DNA from: Armatimonadota bacterium
GTDB taxonomy: Bacteria; Armatimonadota; Zipacnadia; Zipacnadales; FEN-943
Length of the DNA: 21,195 nucleotides
NCBI GenBank assembly: GCA_026419655.1
Contig: JANZZA010000595.1
Coordinates: forward strand, 1 to 21,195
Direction of reading: 5' to 3'
The notes below the pieces were generated by a model that was given only the letters and a program-made list of their open reading frames with translations, ran no database searches and was not told where the DNA came from. Positions 14,986 through 21,195 of the stretch are shown here, in pieces (position 1 is the stretch's first letter; each line of letters starts with the position of its first letter). The position numbers and the translations under genes were made by a program.

Positions 14986-16610
14986 CGAAGGAAACCCTGG
15001 CACCTCGCGTCCCGGAAGGCGACCTGATAATCCGGGGTGCGACAATTTTCGACGGCTCTGGTGCACCAGGCTTTCAGGGCGACATTATGGTGCGCAGCGG
15101 CCGTATCACAGCCATAGGGGCTTGTGGTTCAGCGGCGAGGGAGATTGAAGCCACTGGCCTTTTTGCCTGCCCCGGATTCGTTGACATCCACGGCCATTCC
15201 GACCTGTCGCTCCTTGCCGACCGAAGAGGCATCAGCAAGCTGCTGCAGGGCGTAACGACCGAAGCCATCGGCCAGTGCGGCATGGCGCCCTTCCCTGTGC
15301 CACAGACGCGCCACGAGGAGTTCCGGGCGCTCCTGGCGTACTCATGGGCCCCGGTCGAAATCACCTGGCGAGATGCTGCTGGGTATCTCGCAGAGCTGGG
15401 AAGAGAGCCCCTCGGCATAAATGTGTGCCCTTTCCTGGGCGCGAACGTAGCTGCCCTGGCCCCCGGCAGAACCGACCAGTTCTCGGCCGAGACACTGGAG
15501 CAATTATGGGGACTGTCGCTGGGACTTGCTTATATGCCGCTTTGCCAGTGGCCCACCGAAGACCTCGACAGACTTGCGGCTGCCGCAGCGGGCAAGACTG
15601 TTGCCGTGCACCTGCGCAACGAGGGTGCCCGGCTGCTGGAAAGCCTCACTGAGGCCCTGTCCCTCGCCCAAAAGCATCCTGTCGCGCTCGAAATCGCTCA
15701 TCTGAAGGCCTCCCGTAGGGAAAACTGGGGCAAGATGCGCGACGCCCTGGCGGCCATCGAGGAAGCAAAACAACGCAGCGCCGACGTGGCCTTCAGCGTA
15801 TATCCCTACAGTGCAAGCTCAACCTTTTTGGCCGCCACGCTACCTGACTGGCTCATCACCGAGGGACAAGATAGGGCCATCGAGCTGCTGCGCCAGGCCG
15901 ACGTACTGCGGCGGTTGCGGGAAGACTACGAAAGCGGCCGGGGCTTTCTTAGCATCGGCCCAGAGAACATACTGGTGGCGCAGGTGGAAGCAGAAAAGTA
16001 TAGCTGGGCCGAAGGAATGAAACTTTCCGAGGCCGCCGAGAAAGCTAATGCGGACGCCTTCAGCCTGGCCGTGGACATGATTTTAGCAGCGCGAGGACAG
16101 GTAAATGCTGTGTTTTTCTCCATGAGCGAAGAAGACGTGCGCCAAGCACTGGCCCACCCCCTGGCGAGCGTGTGCACGGACGGACTGGCGCTATGTCCAG
16201 ACGGCCCGACTTCGCGCGGCAAGCCGCATCCGCGCTGCTACGGTGCCTTCGCGCGCTTTCTGGGCCATTACGTGCGCGACGAGGGCCTGATGGACTGGCC
16301 TGAAGCCATCCGCAAGTGCACCTCCTGGCCCGCCAGCCGCCTCGGCCTGCGCAGTCGCGGGCTACTACGCCCGGGGTATGCAGCCGACATCGTAATCTTC
16401 GACCCGCAAGCCCTCCGCGACACGGCAACCTTTGACCAACCTCACCGCCCGGCCCAAGGTATCCGGTATGTCATCGTCAACGGCGTCATCTCAGTAGCGG
16501 ACGGCCAGTTCACCGGCGCCCTGGGCGGACAGGTACTCGACCCCAAAAAGGAACAGAGGCTCCGGCCGGTGGGCGGAACTGAGGACGCCCAGTTGCGTGT
16601 ACCAGGCTGA
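14982..16610 (+). CDS. D-aminoacylase / N-acyl-D-amino-acid deacylase family amidohydrolase
   Basis: The 542-aa protein is a metal-dependent amidohydrolase with the small N-terminal beta domain (LIIRGATIFDGSG, 15-27) and TIM barrel. The metal and catalytic positions of D-aminoacylases are all present: HGH (70-72), Cys99 in AIGQCG, His210 in VAVHLRNEG, His240 in EIAHLKAS and Asp400 in VCTDG. VYPYSASSTFLAATLPDW, KPHPRCYGAF and GYAADIVIFDP are also typical. The family removes acyl groups from N-acyl-D-amino acids; hydrolysis of other cyclic amides or dipeptides is possible. Start is GTG, in a GTGA overlap with the previous stop and with GAGG seven bases upstream, so translation is probably coupled to the kinase-like gene. 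No signal peptide is seen. The 110 bases after it hold nothing but the next ribosome binding site. Confidence 0.92.
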   Translation: MTKETLAPRVPEGDLIIRGATIFDGSGAPGFQGDIMVRSGRITAIGACGSAAREIEATGLFACPGFVDIHGHSDLSLLADRRGISKLLQGVTTEAIGQCGMAPFPVPQTRHEEFRALLAYSWAPVEITWRDAAGYLAELGREPLGINVCPFLGANVAALAPGRTDQFSAETLEQLWGLSLGLAYMPLCQWPTEDLDRLAAAAAGKTVAVHLRNEGARLLESLTEALSLAQKHPVALEIAHLKASRRENWGKMRDALAAIEEAKQRSADVAFSVYPYSASSTFLAATLPDWLITEGQDRAIELLRQADVLRRLREDYESGRGFLSIGPENILVAQVEAEKYSWAEGMKLSEAAEKANADAFSLAVDMILAARGQVNAVFFSMSEEDVRQALAHPLASVCTDGLALCPDGPTSRGKPHPRCYGAFARFLGHYVRDEGLMDWPEAIRKCTSWPASRLGLRSRGLLRPGYAADIVIFDPQALRDTATFDQPHRPAQGIRYVIVNGVISVADGQFTGALGGQVLDPKKEQRLRPVGGTEDAQLRVPG

Positions 16611-16720
16611 ACAGGAATCGCAGGTGCGCGGCCTGGTCCGATGGTGGCATGCCGTGCACGCCAGATGTCGAAATCACCGGGCCGAGGACATGGCAGACTG
16701 CGCACGACGGGAGGAAGACC

Positions 16721-17509
16721 TTGGCGAGAGTCTACGTCGGCACAAGCGGCTACAGTTACGAAGATTGGGTGGGCAAGTTCTACCCGGTGGACATCAGCAG
16801 TTCCGAATACCTCACTTATTACGCCCAGGTATTTGACACAGTCGAGATCAACTATACCTACTACAGAATGCCAAATGCCCGCACCATGAGGGCCATGGCG
16901 CGGAAAGTTGCAGACGACTTCACGTTCTCGGTAAAGGCCCACTCCACCATGACCCATACCCGCGAGGCAACGGAAGCTGATTTTGCTGCCTTCCGCGAGG
17001 CCCTGACGCCGCTGGAAGAGGAAGGAAAACTGGCAGCGGTGCTGGCACAATATCCATGGTCCTTCAAGCCGGGCGAGGAAAATGTACAGTGGCTGTACAG
17101 CTTCCGCCGGTGGATGGGCGCCGTGCCGACTGTGGTGGAATTCCGCAACCGCGCGTGGATAACGGAGGAAACCTTTGCGCTGCTGGAAGAACTTGAGTTA
17201 GGTTTCTGCTGTGTGGACGAGCCGCGGCTGAGGGGCCTGATGCCCCCCATTGCCAGGGCAACTTCGGATGTGGGCTATGTGCGCTTCCATGGCCGCAACG
17301 CCGACAAGTGGTGGCAGCACGACGAATCCTGGCAGCGCTACGATTACCTCTACACCCGTCAGGAACTGGGAGAATGGGTGCCAAAGGTGCGGGCTCTCAG
17401 TGAGCGAGCAAGCGTCGTCTACGTGTACTTCAACAATCATTACCAGGCGCAGGCCGTGAAGAACGCAAGCTTGTTCCGGGACCTTCTGGCAGAGGCGGGA
17501 ATAGCCTGA
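16721..17509 (+). CDS. DUF72 (YecE-like) protein
   Basis: The 262-aa protein carries the DUF72 signatures in order: VYVGTSGYSYEDW (4-16), FYP, TVEINYTYYRMP (40-51), FSVKAHSTMTH, AQYPWSF, VVEFRNRAW, CCVDEPR, GYVRFHGRN, YDYLYTRQEL and VYVYFNNHYQAQAVKNA near the C-terminus. The family has a TIM-barrel-like fold and no established reaction. An in-frame GTG or ATG further upstream is possible, but TTG at 16721 is preferred because GGGAGGA (16709-16715) lies five bases before it and homology starts immediately after. It is 110 bp after the amidohydrolase and probably read with it. It converges with the helicase gene. Confidence 0.92.
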   Translation: MARVYVGTSGYSYEDWVGKFYPVDISSSEYLTYYAQVFDTVEINYTYYRMPNARTMRAMARKVADDFTFSVKAHSTMTHTREATEADFAAFREALTPLEEEGKLAAVLAQYPWSFKPGEENVQWLYSFRRWMGAVPTVVEFRNRAWITEETFALLEELELGFCCVDEPRLRGLMPPIARATSDVGYVRFHGRNADKWWQHDESWQRYDYLYTRQELGEWVPKVRALSERASVVYVYFNNHYQAQAVKNASLFRDLLAEAGIA

Positions 17510-17582
17510 GGACAACGGTGCGCGGTGGAGAGGAAACACCACGAAAAGGAGTGGAAAGAGGGCCGGACAGGAGCTTTTCAAA

Positions 17583-17705
17583 GGCGACCGCTGCAAAACC
17601 CACCCCGACCTGACTGTCAGTCCGTGTATAACACAGGTTTGCGCCCACAAGTTATGAGGTAGGGCCCCCACTCAGCTATGAAATGCTGACTTTGCACCAG
17701 TCGCC
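17583..17705. repeat. 123-bp inverted-terminal element, copy 5
   Basis: The left end GGCGACCGCTGCAAAA and the reverse complement of the right end, GGCGACTGGTGCAAAG, share perfect GGCGAC tips and match the family at 13 of 16 positions on the left. AAA lies on both flanks (17580-17582, 17706-17708), a possible 3-bp duplication. The element sits in the convergent gap between the DUF72 and helicase genes; the rest of that gap shows no clear terminator. Confidence 0.65.
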
Positions 17706-17740
17706 AAAAGGTCACTCACAGAAAGCTCACTGTCATCGAA

Positions 17741-20281
17741 TCAGGCAGCAACGTCGGGCTGGGAGGTCTTTAACTGTACCTGGTCCGGGCGCAGGTTGAG
17801 TTTGACCCCCACCCCGCGCAGCGTGACAAGCCAATCGTCGGTCTGTTCTCCCGCCACTTCCCGGAGCTTAGCGCGAAGGCGGCTAAGGTGTGGGTAGACC
17901 TGATGCGGCCCTTCGTACTCTTCGGCCCCGAAAAGGAACGAGATTAGCGGTCGGTAACGCACACAGGTGCACGGCTCCTTGGCAAGACGCCACAGCAGCC
18001 GGAACTGCGTCGTGGTCAGTCTCACCTCGACGCCCAGGACCGTGGCGCGGTCAGGACTGGCATCATCCAGTCCGATGACCGGCACGATATGGCCACTGGG
18101 ACCGTCAGCCGCGCCTGGAACCGCAGAGCTTACGCGAGCCACGGATTGTTCTTTCGGCAATGGCGGCGCGGCTGGCCCTTCGCGCCCCGCGCCCAACTCC
18201 CGCGCTGCCCTCCCGCCCCATGGCTGGAAGACATGCGTCAGTCCTGCTGGAGCCGGCTGCTCAACGACGCCTTCGGCCGGCGGCAGGCCAAACCGGATGG
18301 CCCGCGCAGCGTCACGTAAACCCTGGGCGGCATATTCACTCCACCCTGCCGCAATGGCCATCGAGACGGCTACTTCCATAAGCCAGGCCACCGAACTGGC
18401 GAGACCCTCCAGGCGGCCGAGTGGTAGGCGCACAGCCGCCTCAACATCCGCCCGCGACCGGCTACTGGCCCAGTGAAGCAGGGCGAGGGCCAATTTGGCT
18501 GCCCGCTGGCGCCCGTGGGCGGCCAAAGCCGGCGAATGAAAAACCGCGGCCATAATGGGGCCGCCAAGACCCAGTTCTCCGCCCCAGCGGAGAAGCTCAG
18601 CAACATAGTCGGCATGTCGTAGCTCCGCACGACTGAAGGGAAAGGGAAGCCGAGCCATATAGGGCGCCGAACATGCCACGGCCAGCAAATCGAACCAGTC
18701 GCCTCCCTGCGGGCCGGCGTCCGCAAAACGCTTAAGCCAAACCAGGGTGGCAGCATCGGCGCTACTTCCCATGGCTGCCCTCAACAACGCTGTTGGTCGC
18801 TGCTCAGCGTCCAGGAAACCGGCATTGGCGAGCCTCGCTATAGCCTTCCGCCACGGTGGTTCCCCGGCGGGTGCAAAACGTGCGCTAAAGGTCGCGCGCC
18901 AGGCAGCTTCCAGGCCATGCTCGGCAGCGCAGCCAGAAACACCCAGGGCCACTAGCGCATCTTCAGACTGCAGGCACAGCAGGGCAGGCTCAATAACGGG
19001 CGGACCGGCCCGGACATAAGCGTCCAGCAAGGCCTCACGCTGGACGGGCGTGGCGGCCAGCAAGATGGCCCGGCCGAAACGGTCGCCATGGCCAGGCCGG
19101 CCCGCACGGCCAGCCATAGCCAGAAAGTCAGCCACGGGCAGGGGAACCTGGGCAGGATGCCGGGCTGGACCGGTAGAGGTCTGCCACTGGACCGCGTCAA
19201 TGATGACATTGCGGGCGGGCAGGTTCAGGCCGGCCGCCAGGGTGGACGTGCAGACCACAAGCTGTAACTCCCCTGTGGCCAGGGCCTCCTCCACTGCCAT
19301 CCGCTCGGGCGCCTGCAGGTCGCTGTGGTGCAGGCCAATGCCCCCACTGGCAATCGCGCGCAGGAAGTCCGTACTGGCCGTCGGCTCGCCCTCTGCGAGG
19401 CGGGAAAGCAACCCTTCTGCCGGACGAAGCACCTGACTCTCCGACAGGCGTGCAGCCAGGGCATTGGCGCTGGCGCGGTCACGCACGAAAACCAGGGTCT
19501 GCTCGCCGCGCGAAGCAAAGGCAAGAGCCAGGCCGGCAAAATGCCCGGCGAGACTGTCGTCCAGGGGTTGATACTCGACGGCCTCTTCGCCCCACTGGCC
19601 CGAATTTTGCTCGCGATACGTGAACACGCCCTCCGTCAGCACGCCCAAACGAAGCTCCACCGGACGGAAATGGTCCTCAACAAGGCGCGCACGCAGCCAA
19701 TCAGCTAGGGCCGCTGCGTTTGACGCGCAGGCAGTCAGAGCCACAATCTCCGCCCGACCAAAAGTCAACAAGTCGGCAATCAGCATCTCAAGTACGGGGC
19801 CGCGCTCGGCGTCCCCCAGCAACTGCAGCTCGTCCACCACAACTAAAGCAGCCTGGCCGATGAGCGACGGGGCCGCCCTGGCAAGCGCACGCATCTTCTC
19901 CGGCACAGCCACGGCCAGGTCGAATTCACCCTGCAGCAACAGTTGATCGGCGGTAGAATGGTCGCGGGTGGTAATGTAGCCTCGCAGGCCGGCCGCGGCG
20001 AATCGCCGCAGCAGGTCACCATGTTTCTGCTCGGCGAGGGCACGGGTTGGAACAAGATACCAGGCGCGGCTGCGATTCTTCAAAGCGCAGGCAATGGCCA
20101 TCTCAGCCACGACCGTTTTTCCGGCGCCGGCTGGTGCCACGCACACCACGCTTTGCCCATTCAGCAAGCCCGCTCTGACAGCCTTCTCCTGGATGGGCAG
20201 CATCTTCGGGCCGAGCGCTTGCTCCCACGCTGAGATAAAGTCTTCGTGAATCCCAAAGGCCTCAAGCGACGCGAAGCGCAT
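17741..20281 (-). CDS. Ski2/Hel308-like helicase with C-terminal OmpR-type winged helix
   Basis: The protein has 846 aa. Superfamily 2 motifs are seen in order: Walker A APAGAGKT (49-56), PTRALAEQ (78-85), Walker B DELQ (150-153, for the usual DExH), ALTACASN (181-188), LVFVRDR (263-269), TSTLAAGLNLPA (345-356) and MAGRAGRPG (389-397). Residues 420-670 are helical and may form the wedge and ratchet domains of Ski2-type helicases. After a proline/alanine-rich linker (670-740), residues 747-832 match the winged helix of OmpR/PhoB regulators: TTTQFRLLWRLA, YRPLISFLFG, VYPHLSRLRAKLREV, TLRGVGVKL. No receiver domain is present. The role is inferred as DNA repair or fork processing. ATG 20281 is chosen because homology begins there; GTG 20290 and 20329 are alternatives. 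The promoter carries a LexA-like box. Confidence 0.9.
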   Translation of the reverse strand: MRFASLEAFGIHEDFISAWEQALGPKMLPIQEKAVRAGLLNGQSVVCVAPAGAGKTVVAEMAIACALKNRSRAWYLVPTRALAEQKHGDLLRRFAAAGLRGYITTRDHSTADQLLLQGEFDLAVAVPEKMRALARAAPSLIGQAALVVVDELQLLGDAERGPVLEMLIADLLTFGRAEIVALTACASNAAALADWLRARLVEDHFRPVELRLGVLTEGVFTYREQNSGQWGEEAVEYQPLDDSLAGHFAGLALAFASRGEQTLVFVRDRASANALAARLSESQVLRPAEGLLSRLAEGEPTASTDFLRAIASGGIGLHHSDLQAPERMAVEEALATGELQLVVCTSTLAAGLNLPARNVIIDAVQWQTSTGPARHPAQVPLPVADFLAMAGRAGRPGHGDRFGRAILLAATPVQREALLDAYVRAGPPVIEPALLCLQSEDALVALGVSGCAAEHGLEAAWRATFSARFAPAGEPPWRKAIARLANAGFLDAEQRPTALLRAAMGSSADAATLVWLKRFADAGPQGGDWFDLLAVACSAPYMARLPFPFSRAELRHADYVAELLRWGGELGLGGPIMAAVFHSPALAAHGRQRAAKLALALLHWASSRSRADVEAAVRLPLGRLEGLASSVAWLMEVAVSMAIAAGWSEYAAQGLRDAARAIRFGLPPAEGVVEQPAPAGLTHVFQPWGGRAARELGAGREGPAAPPLPKEQSVARVSSAVPGAADGPSGHIVPVIGLDDASPDRATVLGVEVRLTTTQFRLLWRLAKEPCTCVRYRPLISFLFGAEEYEGPHQVYPHLSRLRAKLREVAGEQTDDWLVTLRGVGVKLNLRPDQVQLKTSQPDVAA

Positions 20282-20437
20282 CTTCCTCACTTCCAGGCCC
20301 AGCCAGCCCCCACCGAGAGACACAATCACATATCAAGGCAAAGCCGGCGCGGTGCTGGCGGTCGTGGTAGCCGCGGGTAGAGCAACGGTGATGCCGAGCG
20401 ACCAGCTTGTAGAGACCCTTGGCAGGGACCGGGATCT

Positions 20438-20466
20438 ATTTTAGCGAATATATGTTCGATTGTCAA
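20438..20466 (-). promoter_or_regulatory. helicase promoter with an embedded LexA-like operator
   Basis: On the minus strand TTGACA (20466-20461), a 17-base spacer and TAAAAT (20443-20438) form a near-consensus promoter. The spacer contains CGAACATATATTCG (20458-20445), a 14-bp palindrome with one mismatch to the Gram-positive/actinobacterial SOS box CGAAC-N4-GTTCG. A repressor bound there would block RNA polymerase directly. The start would be near 20431 and the leader about 150 nt, in which I see no further structure. Confidence 0.75.
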
Positions 20467-20490
20467 GCCCCTATTTGCTGAATGAGCAAC

Positions 20491-20583
20491 ATGACGCCTG
20501 GCTCCTGGTCAAAAGCGAGTGACCTCAAGGCTAGTCGCCGACGTAGGCAGAATGACACCTGGCCCTCGATTAAAAGCGGGTGA
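20491..20583. repeat. pair of 32-bp direct repeats
   Basis: The copies lie at 20491-20522 and 20552-20583, 61 bp apart. Both start ATGAC, contain CCTGGC and AAAAGCG, and end GTGA. They match at 25 of 32 positions, and all seven differences are transitions. They lie upstream of the helicase promoter. They may be a regulatory array or the remnant of an insertion-sequence end. Confidence 0.7.
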
Positions 20584-20604
20584 AGCCCAGCGTGTTCTCC
20601 CAAA

Positions 20605-20726
20605 AACGACTGTTGCAAAACGTTCTGTTCACGGTTGTGTCGGTTCCACCTCGTACAAGTTGCCCCCAAAGTCTGTGCTGTTCACGGGCCGGAGGCTACG
20701 TGCAAGTGAGTCTTGCAACAGTCTCC
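20605..20726. repeat. 122-bp inverted-terminal element, copy 6
   Basis: Left end AACGACTGTTGCAAAA; right end TCTTGCAACAGTCTCC. Eleven inner bases of the left end (GACTGTTGCAA and on) are perfect family sequence, while the outermost bases have decayed. The central CGTACAAG lies at positions 48-55, nearly the same as in copy 3. Confidence 0.78.
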
Positions 20727-20815
20727 AAGAACAGAGCATGAGTCCTCAGGCCCGTGGAAAAGCACGTGAACCCCAGCCTGCCGCCGACACTCGCGAGGTA
20801 ATACCCAGGCCCTTA

Positions 20816-20937
20816 GGAGACTGTTGCAAAGGTTGCTTCCCCGGCTTCAGACGCAGTCGCAGGTGAAAGGTGAAGTGCACAGTGATGTAAGTTTTCTTCA
20901 CCCTGGATAAGCCGAGATCAGCTTTGCAGCAGTCCCC
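20816..20937. repeat. 122-bp inverted-terminal element, copy 7
   Basis: Left end GGAGACTGTTGCAAAGG; right end GCTTTGCAGCAGTCCCC. GGATAAGCC near the right end is shared with copy 1 and the central GTGAAAGG lies at positions 48-55. It ends nine bases beyond the stop codon of miaA, so its inverted ends would be transcribed into the 3' end of the miaA message. Flanks are TTA and TCA. Confidence 0.8.
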
Positions 20938-20946
20938 TCAGGCGCT

Positions 20947-21195
20947 TTACACGGTGGCCTTCATTCGCCGGGCTATGCGGATGACAGAAGTAGTGATGAG
21001 GCCAAAATCCACGCCGGTCTCCCAGGCCATCCAGCGAGCTTCCTCGTGACGGCGCCACCAGGTGAGCTGGCGCTTCGCGTAGCGACGGGTGTCGCGCTTG
21101 ATGGCCTCCACCGTAGCGTCCCAGGATGTTTCGTCGCGCAGGTAACCGACCAGATGCGAGTAGCCGATGGCATCCTGCAGAGGCCGCGTCAGACC
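20947..21195 (-). CDS. miaA: tRNA dimethylallyltransferase, C-terminal part
   Basis: The last 82 codons of a minus-strand gene are present; the start lies beyond the right edge. The visible part reads LQDAIGYSHLVGYL, an IKRDTRRYAKRQLTWWRR stretch and RWMAWETG, the typical C-terminus of MiaA, which adds a dimethylallyl group to A37 of tRNAs that read UNN codons. A stop TAA lies at 20949-20947. The active-site and P-loop parts are outside the window. No terminator with a T-tract follows; repeat copy 7 does. Confidence 0.92.
   Translation of the reverse strand, partial: GLTRPLQDAIGYSHLVGYLRDETSWDATVEAIKRDTRRYAKRQLTWWRRHEEARWMAWETGVDFGLITTSVIRIARRMKATV

Noticed and set aside
14176..15066. Long open frame of nearly 300 codons on the minus strand
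   Set aside because: It is antisense to the kinase-like gene and to the tandem repeat; its protein is rich in Pro, His, Ser and Arg as expected for a shadow frame in GC-rich DNA.
20453..20600. Left end of an IS21-family insertion sequence
   Set aside because: The starting TG and the repeated blocks are suggestive, but no transposase genes or opposite end are present and the same bases form a good promoter and SOS box for the helicase, so it is kept only as an alternative for the 32-bp repeats.

Overview
The window is GC-rich, densely coded bacterial chromosome with ordinary Shine-Dalgarno sites and sigma70-type promoters. Its gene set is a purH, sfsA and miaA core, a galT/glgC pair, a neutral-ceramidase-like lipoprotein, a DUF72 protein and a soluble multi-sensor histidine kinase. 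This set, together with a GAAC-N4-GTTC-type SOS box, would suit Chloroflexota, Armatimonadota or a related lineage. I cannot fix the phylum by eye. No transposase, integrase, phage gene, tRNA, rRNA or CRISPR array was found.

Layout. A minus-strand gene with its own promoter leaves the window at the left edge (1-80). Two adjacent ~123-bp repeat elements follow, then a Gfo/Idh/MocA oxidoreductase (523-1602). Next comes a short protein-free stretch with a near-consensus promoter, a foldable ~210-nt RNA and an intrinsic terminator, which I read as a small RNA gene. On the minus strand lie a ceramidase-like lipoprotein (2131-3471), sfsA (4024-4719) and purH (4890-6518).

A plus-strand operon then runs through galT, a PAS-PAS-GAF histidine kinase, a stand-alone receiver, glgC and a protein that joins an AAC(3)-type acetyltransferase to a TIM barrel (6871-14015). 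Its spacing and overlaps suggest that sugar-nucleotide/glycogen metabolism and a two-component system are expressed together. A seven-unit 20-bp tandem repeat leads into a second plus-strand group: a cytidylate-kinase-like protein, a D-aminoacylase-family amidohydrolase with translational coupling, and a DUF72 protein (14281-17509).

The right end is minus-strand. A Ski2/Hel308-like helicase (17741-20281) carries an OmpR-type winged helix at its C-terminus, and its promoter contains a LexA-like palindrome exactly between -35 and -10. The C-terminus of miaA closes the window.

The most unusual features are: (1) seven copies of a repeat with fixed length (122-124 bp), terminal inverted repeats and a central motif at a constant offset, found only between genes; (2) the apparently SOS-controlled helicase fused to a response-regulator-type DNA-binding domain; (3) the structured RNA at 1718-1926; (4) the acetyltransferase-TIM barrel fusion; and (5) the 20-bp repeat array whose last unit supplies the ribosome binding site of the next gene.
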